23,576 bases of DNA from Lachnospiraceae bacterium UBA7784 (GTDB lineage: Bacteria > Bacillota > Clostridia > Lachnospirales > Lachnospiraceae), in contig DLDA01000014.1 of assembly GCA_002480925.1 (NCBI GenBank), forward strand, positions 2,263 to 25,838, written 5' to 3'. The translations under genes were made by a program, and so were the position numbers. Positions 7,169-13,607 of the stretch are shown here, one piece after another (positions within the stretch are counted from its first letter, which is position 1; every line of letters begins with the position of its first letter). The notes beneath the pieces were generated by a model. The model saw nothing but the letters and a program-made list of their open reading frames with translations. It was not told the DNA's origin and searched no databases.

Positions 7169-8805
7169 CTGATCCTACCTCCGATGCTGTTCCTGTAGCG
7201 TCCTTTCCTCGGACGGTTCCTTCGTCTCCTTATGATCTTCCTGATGAAGTATCTGGATGTGAAATAGATTATCGCGCTTACTGCAATAAAAAAGCCTATA
7301 AAGCCAAGAAAGGGGATCCCAAGTATCTTCGGTCTGAGATCAGTAGCACATATTATACTTGATCCGACCAGAAGTCCAAGTATACACAGGCCAATCACGA
7401 GATTTCTTACTGCCCGGTCGATCACTGCCGTGAGCGAATCAGTGGGCTTAAGGTCAAGGGTCATCTGACCCTTTCCACGCAGATACTCCTTCATGATCTC
7501 TGAGGTAAGAGAAGGGATCTCCGAGCCGTTTACGCTCATCCGCCACAGCTTTCTTCCTATATGGCCAAGCTCTCCCTTTATATCCGGCTCCTTAAGTCTC
7601 TCCTCGATAAGCCTCTGATAGGCTATCTCCATCATATTGACCTCAGGACTAATGTAAGCGAGCACTCCCTCGACCTGGGTAAGGCCTCTTGCAAGCATAG
7701 TCATGCCATGTGGCATGCTCATATGGTTTTCCTTCATGATATCCATCATGTCGCTCATCGCCACAGCCAGATCTATGTCTCCCATACCCTTTGACTGATA
7801 GCGCTGAAGGAAATCCCTGATATCATCATAGAGTGAATCCCTGTCAGGCTTTGACCAGAAGACACCGAGATCCAGTACCGCGTCTGTGACTCTTGATATA
7901 TCATGCATGGCTATAGCCTCGACTCCGCGGATCATTATCCTGCGGTCCCTATCATCGAGACGGCCCATCATGCCCATATCAAGCCAGACGATCTTACCCT
8001 CGCGGATCTTTACATTGCCGGGATGGGGATCCGCATGGAAAAAGCCGTCGTCCATCACCTGCTTTATGAAGCTGTTGGCGAACTTCCTGCCTATCTCCGT
8101 CAGATCATAGCCACGATCTGAAAGCGCGGCCTTATCATTTATAGCAAAGCCATCTATATACTCCATCACCAGTACATGATGGGTGGTATATTCTGTATAG
8201 AGCTTTGGCACGGCAATATAGGCGATCCCCTCGTTCTTCTCAGCGAACTCCTCCATATTGGCTGCCTCTCTGGTAAAGTCCATCTCCTCCTTTGCCACCG
8301 ACCAGAGCTCGTCCAGGACCATATCGAGATCCACTATTCCTCTGAGCCTTGGAACCGCTGCCGGCAGTACCCTTACTGCCTTATGCAGAAGCTCTATGTC
8401 CCGCTTCATAGTCGTTGCTATACCGCGTCGTCTGACCTTTATTATCACTGGGCTTCCATCGCGAAGCACCGCCCTGTGGACCTGGGCGATAGAAGCCGAG
8501 CCAATCGGCTCCTCATCTATCGAGCCAAATACCTCCTTCCAGTCCTTGCCATAGGATTCATTGAGGATCTTTTCGACCTCACCAAAAAGCATGGGCTTTA
8601 CTTCTGAGGTCAGCTTCATAAGCTCATTGCAATATGCCTTCGGGAGTATATCCGAATGAAGTGACATGATCTGTCCCAGCTTCACATATGTAGGGCCCAG
8701 GTCCTCAAGTATCTGTCTCAGCTTCTCAGGCGTCACTCCTCGTGTGATATGGTATCTGTGAAGAACAGCTGTAATCTCTCTAAGCCTTGATGTATCGTCC
8801 TTCAT
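7165..8805 (-). CDS. ABC1/UbiB (AarF) family atypical kinase
   Basis: A 546-residue member of the UbiB protein-kinase-like family. Diagnostic motifs: the N-terminal KxGQ (K42, G44, Q45), the Ala-rich nucleotide loop ASIAQVH (104-110) replacing the usual glycine-rich loop, the lysine K123 (IIKVRR), HADPHPGN (257-264), and the metal-binding D276 in WLDMGMMG. Two hydrophobic spans near residues 478-525 anchor the C-terminus, which ends in a strongly basic tail. In aerobes the family supports ubiquinone synthesis, but an anaerobic Clostridia host is not expected to make ubiquinone, so the role here is likely lipid-related and unknown. Start codon overlaps the stop of the phasin-like gene (8805), implying coupling. 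Confidence 0.93.
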   Translation of the reverse strand: MKDDTSRLREITAVLHRYHITRGVTPEKLRQILEDLGPTYVKLGQIMSLHSDILPKAYCNELMKLTSEVKPMLFGEVEKILNESYGKDWKEVFGSIDEEPIGSASIAQVHRAVLRDGSPVIIKVRRRGIATTMKRDIELLHKAVRVLPAAVPRLRGIVDLDMVLDELWSVAKEEMDFTREAANMEEFAEKNEGIAYIAVPKLYTEYTTHHVLVMEYIDGFAINDKAALSDRGYDLTEIGRKFANSFIKQVMDDGFFHADPHPGNVKIREGKIVWLDMGMMGRLDDRDRRIMIRGVEAIAMHDISRVTDAVLDLGVFWSKPDRDSLYDDIRDFLQRYQSKGMGDIDLAVAMSDMMDIMKENHMSMPHGMTMLARGLTQVEGVLAYISPEVNMMEIAYQRLIEERLKEPDIKGELGHIGRKLWRMSVNGSEIPSLTSEIMKEYLRGKGQMTLDLKPTDSLTAVIDRAVRNLVIGLCILGLLVGSSIICATDLRPKILGIPFLGFIGFFIAVSAIIYFTSRYFIRKIIRRRRNRPRKGRYRNSIGGRIR

Positions 8806-9176
8806 CAGTCCTTCTTTTCTTCGTCTGCCCCGGCTTCCTTTTCCCTCCCGAATGCCTTTTCCTTTGCCTCATCTATTCTCTCCCCAAGAGCATCTAGCTG
8901 CTCTGCTGTCATTCCGGCAAGGATAGCGTTCAGATCTCCGATCGGATTATCCGACTCCGCATAATCCTTTGCCTTTTCCTTTCTCTCCTTAGCCTTCTGC
9001 CTTGCGTTGTGCTTAAGCTCGCGGTTCATCTCTCTTCCGCGCTCTACTGTGGTGGCTCCCTTCTCGACAAGTCCCGAGAAAAGCTCAGCGCTCTTATCAG
9101 CTGTCACAGCCGCCGCCCCGACTCCGGCGAGAAAAACCTTCTTTACTGCTCCTGTAATGATCCCTTCTTCTGACAT
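8805..9176 (-). CDS. Phasin-like coiled-coil protein
   Basis: A 123-residue protein resembling phasin/PhaF-type granule-associated proteins. An N-terminal amphipathic region (residues about 5-30, GIITGAVKKVFLAGVGAAAV) is followed by a helix with alternating charge and a very Lys/Glu/Ala-rich coiled-coil tail (residues 50-123). Such proteins coat storage granules or lipid surfaces; no polyhydroxyalkanoate genes are in view, so the surface it binds is unknown. I chose the ATG at 9176 because AGGAGG lies eight bases before it. The ATG at 9197 overlaps the preceding gene and has no such site. Adjacent UbiB-type kinase and kinase DgkA suggest action at the membrane. Confidence 0.8.
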   Translation of the reverse strand: MSEEGIITGAVKKVFLAGVGAAAVTADKSAELFSGLVEKGATTVERGREMNRELKHNARQKAKERKEKAKDYAESDNPIGDLNAILAGMTAEQLDALGERIDEAKEKAFGREKEAGADEEKKD

Positions 9177-9193
9177 TTCATTTACCTCCTGTA

Positions 9194-9586
9194 TCATTTA
9201 AAAAAGTCCATGATCTTTGGAACAAAGATCAAAAGTCCTATCACTGCCGCAAATACTGCCGATACAAGGACTGCTCCTGCGGCTGTATCCTTTGCCTTCT
9301 TTGCCAGCGGATGCCTCTCCTCTGTGACAAGATCCACCGTGCTCTCCACTGCCGTATTGACAAGCTCAAGGCTTATCACCAGTCCGAACAGTATAAGACA
9401 TACTATCCATTCCTGCAGTGATATATGAAGCACGATCCCTCCGACAACCACCAGTGCTGTAAAGACCAGATGTATCCTGATATTTCTCTCGTCACGGATG
9501 CACTGTCCTATACCGCTTATCGCGTATCCAAAGCTCCTGTAGAGAGGCTCATGGCGACGGTTCTGCCGCCTGTAATGGCTGCTCAT
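9194..9586 (-). CDS. dgkA: Diacylglycerol/undecaprenol kinase
   Basis: A small integral membrane kinase of 130 residues that phosphorylates undecaprenol or diacylglycerol using ATP. In Gram-positives it mainly recycles the C55 lipid carrier for cell-wall synthesis. Family marks: the basic N-terminus with E33 (RDERNIRIH), the ELVNTAVES helix (E74, E81) with active-site glutamates, and the KDTAAGAVL segment (100-107). Three membrane spans lie at about 40-54, 59-78 and 101-124. Its start overlaps the yunC stop by four bases. Confidence 0.95.
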   Translation of the reverse strand: MSSHYRRQNRRHEPLYRSFGYAISGIGQCIRDERNIRIHLVFTALVVVGGIVLHISLQEWIVCLILFGLVISLELVNTAVESTVDLVTEERHPLAKKAKDTAAGAVLVSAVFAAVIGLLIFVPKIMDFFK

Positions 9587-9885
9587 CGGTTCAGGATGGC
9601 TGCTGCATCGTATCCGGTCATGCCATCTGTGATCCCGAGCTCTCTTGCTGCAGTGGTCATTCCCTTGACAGGATTCCCAAGGACCTCGTCAAAATCTGCT
9701 CCACCCACCAGCACTGCAGCATCCTTAAACTTCTCTGCTGCCTCCAGATTCAGATATCCGCACATCAGATATCCTCTTTTGCACTGTATCACTATCATAT
9801 TCGGATGTCCTTCTCCGCCCGGACATTTCATCATGATCCCCTGCGAAGATCCATTCCCGGTATCTATCATATCTGTAATAAGCAT
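9583..9885 (-). CDS. DUF1805/YunC family protein
   Basis: A 100-residue protein resembling the YunC (DUF1805) family, of unknown function. The MIVIQCKRGYLMCGYLN strand pair, VGGADFDEVLGNPVKG and the terminal TDGMTGYDAAAIL region are the recognisable segments; the family often shows a conserved Cys-Gly-Tyr like the one here. The start at 9885 is favoured because AAGGAGG is five bases before it. The upstream ATG at 9909 would have only about seven transcribed leader bases after the predicted start of transcription and no ribosome binding site. It is the first gene of the operon running to 6017. Confidence 0.75.
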   Translation of the reverse strand: MLITDMIDTGNGSSQGIMMKCPGGEGHPNMIVIQCKRGYLMCGYLNLEAAEKFKDAAVLVGGADFDEVLGNPVKGMTTAARELGITDGMTGYDAAAILNR

Positions 9886-9922
9886 GGCTGCCTCCTTTTC
9901 AACTGACATCGACTACATTATT

Positions 9923-9951
9923 ATTTTACCAAGATGCCCCCTTAACGGCAA
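9923..9951 (-). promoter_or_regulatory. Promoter of the yunC-dgkA-ubiB-truA operon
   Basis: On the minus strand TTGCCG (9951-9946) and TAAAAT (9928-9923) are separated by 17 bases. It is divergent from and does not overlap the repressor promoter 45 bases away. Confidence 0.55.
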
Positions 9952-9994
9952 GTACCGAATGCCAAATCATCATTAGTTTTCTTTCAACTGCATC

Positions 9995-10023
9995 TTGTGA
10001 AATCGTTCTCAGGAATGTATAAT
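9995..10023 (+). promoter_or_regulatory. Repressor promoter with overlapping LacI operator
   Basis: TTGTGA (9995-10000) and TATAAT (10018-10023) have a 17-base spacer. The 14-base operator TGAAATCGTTCTCA (9998-10011) covers part of the -35 and the spacer, and it is identical to the one at 15519-15532 upstream of the sucrose PTS. This points to autorepression and to the sucrose operon as the target. Confidence 0.8.
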
Positions 10024-10054
10024 CAAGGTATATCAACTTTACCAGAGGTTTTTT

Positions 10055-11044
10055 ATGACTATAAATGAGATTGCAAAAATGGCCGGTGTATCACGGGCTA
10101 CTGTTTCCAGATATCTTCATGACGGATATGTAAGCGATGAAAAGCGCGCTGCTATTGCCGCTGTGATCGAGCGGACCGGCTACAAGCCTTCAGTTTCCGC
10201 CCAGCTTCTGAGATCCCGCCATACCAATTTCATAGGTGTGATCATTCCGAAGCTTAACTCTGATTCGATCTCCCGTATGGCCGACGGTATCAGCAGGACC
10301 CTTGCCAGTGAGGGATACCAGCTTCTTCTGGCCTGCACTGAAAACGATGAGAAAAAGGAGCTCGAATATCTGTCGCTTTTCCAGGAAAATAATGTCGATG
10401 GTATTATACTTTTCGGGACTATCTTCACAGCTGCCCACCGCAAGCTTCTAAGCGGGCTTTTAGTCCCGGTCGTTATCCTCTCCCAATATGAAAAGGGCTT
10501 CTCCTGCGTCTATTCTGATGATTATCAGGCTGCCCTTGAGCTTGGCCGCTGCATCGCCCCTACCGCCGGTGAAACGGCTGTCATATCCGTCACTCCTTCC
10601 GATGAGGCCGTCGGGAAGAGACGTCTTAAGGGCTTTACCGACGCTTTCAGAGAAAGTGATATCGAAATAAAAAAAGATCACATAGCAATAAGCGGCTTTA
10701 CTGCACAGTCCGGCGAGAATGCAGCAAGGGAGCTTCTGTCAAGGCACCCCCGTATAGATACTCTTCTATGCGTCACCGACACGATAGCCTCCGGCGCCTA
10801 CCGCGCCATCCGTAATGCCGGCCTTACTATACCTGATGATATCCAGATCTCCGGGTTCGGCGACAGCACAGTCTCCACAGTCCTCTACCCTGCTCTTACC
10901 ACAGTCCATCTATGCTTCGAGCAGGCAGGCGAATCAGCCGCCCATATCCTTCTCTCCCATATCAGGGATGAAAATGAGCCTGTAAGTGAGGTAAGGTATG
11001 AGTATCAGGTGAGGGTGAGAGGGTCGATAAGGAGCAGGGCCTAA
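10055..11044 (+). CDS. scrR: LacI-family sucrose operon repressor
   Basis: A 329-residue LacI/GalR repressor. Residues 1-25 form the helix-turn-helix (TINEIAKMAGVSRATVSRYL) and about 45-56 the hinge helix (SVSAQLLRSRHTNFIGVIIP follows). A periplasmic-binding-protein-like ligand domain extends to the end (DGIILFGT, VYSDDYQAA, VTDTIASGAYRAI, ISGFGDSTVSTVLYPALTTV). Operators for it are visible at its own promoter and in the leader of the PTS gene at 15491, so I infer that it senses a sucrose-derived sugar phosphate and represses transporter and hydrolase. The last 15 codons run through a region with GAGGT-like sequence and end in an unusually Arg-rich tail. The gene faces the operon it is inferred to control, over 1 kb away. 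Confidence 0.88.
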   Translation: MTINEIAKMAGVSRATVSRYLHDGYVSDEKRAAIAAVIERTGYKPSVSAQLLRSRHTNFIGVIIPKLNSDSISRMADGISRTLASEGYQLLLACTENDEKKELEYLSLFQENNVDGIILFGTIFTAAHRKLLSGLLVPVVILSQYEKGFSCVYSDDYQAALELGRCIAPTAGETAVISVTPSDEAVGKRRLKGFTDAFRESDIEIKKDHIAISGFTAQSGENAARELLSRHPRIDTLLCVTDTIASGAYRAIRNAGLTIPDDIQISGFGDSTVSTVLYPALTTVHLCFEQAGESAAHILLSHIRDENEPVSEVRYEYQVRVRGSIRSRA

Positions 11045-11500
11045 CCCCTGATCCAGAGATAAATCCCTGATCGGATCTGTCCCTATAACCAGTATTTCAT
11101 CCCATCCTTCTCCTTTTTCCACAGGGTTATTATGGAGCTTCACAGCCATATTATATAATTTATTATAGGGTTCATCAGACTTTGCTTTTTCGGGGTCAAT
11201 ATAAACAACTGATATACACTTTTTTATATTGATTCCCTCTAATGAAGTCATCACAGCATTTCTGGCCTCTTTATCAAGATTCGTGGCAGAATAAACGATA
11301 TTGATACCATTTATATAAAGAGATCCTGATACCCTGCTGCAGACCTCTATTCATTTCTAACTTAGCAGCATAATTTTCACCTATAAAATCTGCTTTTTTC
11401 AGGAATCCCGTTTTTAGCATAAAAATCCCTCATCTTTATCAAAAACAACTGATGCCACATTTATGTCTCTATGCTTTAAGAAACCGGATTCCAGATCATC
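11045..11500 (-). pseudogene. Decayed AAA/PNK-like kinase gene
   Basis: No intact gene occupies 11045-11655. On the minus strand one frame reads YATNL-like sequence (VYSATNLDKEARNAVM), then ISVVYIDPEKAKS, then EKGEGWDEILVIGTDP. This order recalls the C-terminal half of P-loop polynucleotide-kinase-like ATPases (DATN, then a strand, then EGFDEI). Upstream, other frames continue it: ENYAAKLEMNRGLQQGI joins after removing one base near 11313, and FLKHRDINVASVVFDKDEG lies near 11440-11500 in a further frame. At the other end the frame reads on into the repressor's 3' end. At least two frameshifts and no visible Walker A motif indicate a dead fragment. The family assignment is tentative. Confidence 0.45.
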
Positions 11501-11655
11501 GTAACCATATTTTCATCAGGATCTGCTTACCATATAATCCGGGAAATTATTGAAAGGAGTCAGTCTGACCTTTTTCAGGCAACTGCTGTTATGTGATCAC
11601 AAGAAATCTTTAGGATTTGCTGATTTTTCTGGTTGAGTGATTTTTGTACCTATCC

Positions 11656-11722
11656 CCTCTGACCTCACACCTCTCACCTCTGACCTCACACCTCTCACCT
11701 CTGACCTCACACCTCTCACCTC
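11656..11722 (-). repeat. Heptad repeat tract (GAGGTNN)
   Basis: Three complete copies of a 21-base unit plus a partial one. Each unit is itself three variants of a 7-base element, reading on the minus strand GAGGTGA, GAGGTGT, GAGGTCA in fixed order. The tract begins immediately after the T-run that ends rnpB. A related tract is found at the right window end, and two degenerate units lie at 12125-12139. Confidence 0.9.
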
Positions 11723-12060
11723 AAAAAACAGGCAGATCGATAAGCCGGGTTATGTCGTTGCATGGCCATCTATCCAGAGCTGCTGTCGCCAGCAGCCTCG
11801 AGCGACCTACCTGGGAGAGACGGGCCGCCTTATCTCCCTATGCGGTCTTGCTTCGGATGGGGTTTACATGGCTTCCCCTGTTACCAGAGGAACGGTGGTC
11901 TCTTACACCGCCTTTCCACCCTTACCTGCAAAGCAGGCGGTATATTTCTGTTGCACTGTCCCTGGAGTTGCCTCCGCCGGCCGTTAACCGGCATCCTGCC
12001 CTGTGAAGCCCGGACTTTCCTCTCGCGCAAAAGCGCCAGCGACCATGTGATCTACCTGTC
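11723..12060 (-). ncRNA. rnpB: RNase P RNA, bacterial type A
   Basis: Catalytic RNA of ribonuclease P, which matures tRNA 5' ends. Near the 5' end the conserved GAGGAAAGTCCGGGCTTCA is exact; near the 3' end CGACATAACCCGGCTTATCG is exact. The terminal helix P1 is formed by ACAGGTAGATC (12059-12049) and GATCTGCCTGT (11738-11728) with one G-U pair. Conserved core elements such as CAGGGACAGTGCAACAGAAA lie between. The 3' P1 strand is followed directly by six T (11728-11723), so P1 doubles as the terminator. It lies on the same strand as, and just downstream of, the sucrose hydrolase gene but has its own promoter. Confidence 0.96.
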
Positions 12061-12065
12061 TTTTT

Positions 12066-12094
12066 ATTTTACGACAGTCCTATATTTTTTTCAA
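12066..12094 (-). promoter_or_regulatory. rnpB promoter
   Basis: Minus-strand TTGAAA (12094-12089) and TAAAAT (12071-12066) with a 17-base spacer. Transcription would start near 12060, exactly at the P1 helix of rnpB. Confidence 0.8.
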
Positions 12095-12137
12095 GTAAAG
12101 ATTCGCTGGGCAAATAGTTAATGTTTAGACCTCTCAC

Positions 12138-13550
12138 CTAAACAATCCCCCACCCCTCCGCACTGATCACGCTGCGAAGGAATACCATGATCCTGTCAGG
12201 ATCTGACGGGTAGTATCTGGTCGTAAAGACTATTTCTCCGAGATTTACATAGATTTCAAGCAGGCTTCTGTCAAATACCAGGCGAAGGCGCTCTACCCTG
12301 CCATTAAGCAGTCTTGCCCTTCGCTCTGATCTCCTGCAGCCTGCATCTGAGGTAAAGCCAAGAGTCAGGCGGTCTTTATCCTTCCAGAGCTTCAGATCGT
12401 CATTTAATGAAAGGATCAGGCCGTTTTCTATATCCGCTGTACTAATCTCAAGATCCCAGGCACCTCCTGTAAGCTCAGAACCTAAGATGTTCTGTTCGCC
12501 TGCTGCCTTATTCACTAAGCCAAAGCCAAGCACCTTTCTCTCGCGTCGCTTCTCGAGCTCCTTTACAGGATAGGTATAAAGGATCCCGTTTCTTACGCTT
12601 ATCTCTCTTGGCAGGGTAAGCGAATGCTGCCATCCCTCCGCTATAGCAGGGTCATTGCCATATCCGCTGTCCGGAACTCCCGCCCATCCGATCAGGATGC
12701 GTCTTCCGTCAGGCGCCTTAAAGGTCTGGGGAGCATAGAAATCAAAGCCAATATCCCATTCGCGGAAACCATCTATGCTTATAAGCTGATTCAGGTCTGT
12801 GGCAGCTGTCTTATGATCCGACAGACAGTAGCCAGACTCATAGGTATTCTGGAATCTGTCTGTCTCGTGCTTCATGCCCTGGGGGCAGAAAGAGACGACT
12901 GTCGATCCGTCAATGTCGAAAAAATCAGGACATTCGAGCATATATCCGAAATCATCCTCAGGATATATCTCCTTTGCGCTCTCCCAGTGCAGTCTGTCAA
13001 CAGACCTCAGGAGAAGAAGCCCGCCCTTTGAGGAACGGCTTCTCATGCCAAGAAGCATATAGAAACAGTTGTCTTCCTTGAACACCTTTGGGTCCCTGAC
13101 ATGGCAGGACAGATCAGACGGATAGTCAGCATTTGTAAGAATAAGCTGCTTTGGGCCGGGATGGATCCCGTCAGCGAAGTCGACCCTTATCACATTGTGA
13201 TCTCTGCCTTCGTTGATATAATCATAGTTGCCGGCATGCTTTACATTGCCGGTATAATAGATCTCCAGAATCCCATCACCTGTATAGGCCCCGCCTGAAT
13301 AGGCTCCGTCACTGTCCCAGCTTGTATCAGTGACAATAGGCGTGTCCACAAATGTGAAGTGGGCCAGATCTTTGGACACACAGTGGCCCCAGAATCTCCC
13401 TCCAGCTCCCTCCGGGCTGTTAGGAGAGTATTGAAAAAATATATGATACTGTCCATTGAAATAACAGGTCCCGTTCGGGTCATTAAGCCAGCCCTCAGGA
13501 GGCTTTATATGAAACCTGTGTCTGTATTTTCCCTCTGCTGTTTCTTTCAT
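12138..13550 (-). CDS. scrB: Sucrose-6-phosphate hydrolase, GH32
   Basis: A 470-residue glycoside hydrolase family 32 enzyme that splits sucrose 6-phosphate (delivered by the PTS) into glucose 6-phosphate and fructose. The three catalytic acids are present: nucleophile D24 in WLNDPNG, transition-state stabiliser D153 in RDPKVF and acid/base E206 in ECPDFF. The five-bladed propeller covers about 1-320 and a beta-sandwich follows. No signal peptide, so it is cytosolic, as expected for a phosphorylated substrate. It lies 57 bases after the PTS gene in the same operon. Its ribosome binding site is weak (AAAGG), which may lower hydrolase relative to transporter. The stop codon sits within two degenerate GAGGT heptads. 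Confidence 0.95.
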   Translation of the reverse strand: MKETAEGKYRHRFHIKPPEGWLNDPNGTCYFNGQYHIFFQYSPNSPEGAGGRFWGHCVSKDLAHFTFVDTPIVTDTSWDSDGAYSGGAYTGDGILEIYYTGNVKHAGNYDYINEGRDHNVIRVDFADGIHPGPKQLILTNADYPSDLSCHVRDPKVFKEDNCFYMLLGMRSRSSKGGLLLLRSVDRLHWESAKEIYPEDDFGYMLECPDFFDIDGSTVVSFCPQGMKHETDRFQNTYESGYCLSDHKTAATDLNQLISIDGFREWDIGFDFYAPQTFKAPDGRRILIGWAGVPDSGYGNDPAIAEGWQHSLTLPREISVRNGILYTYPVKELEKRRERKVLGFGLVNKAAGEQNILGSELTGGAWDLEISTADIENGLILSLNDDLKLWKDKDRLTLGFTSDAGCRRSERRARLLNGRVERLRLVFDRSLLEIYVNLGEIVFTTRYYPSDPDRIMVFLRSVISAEGWGIV

Positions 13551-13607
13551 ATCAGAGCCTTTGCCTTTCTGCTTGCGAGGACGACCAGATCTGTTGGAAG
13601 TCTTATA

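Noticed and set aside
10934..11254. Intact minus-strand 106-codon gene
   Set aside because: Its N-terminal part is kinase-like but continues upstream past an indel, and its C-terminal part is only the complement of the repressor gene; treated as a pseudogene.
11656..11722. CRISPR array
   Set aside because: The repeat is contiguous with a 7/21-base period and no unique spacers; no cas genes are nearby.
11637..12121. Three overlapping plus-strand open frames of 116-120 codons
   Set aside because: They translate the heptad tract and the complement of RNase P RNA; the RNA explains the conservation and the composition is non-protein-like.
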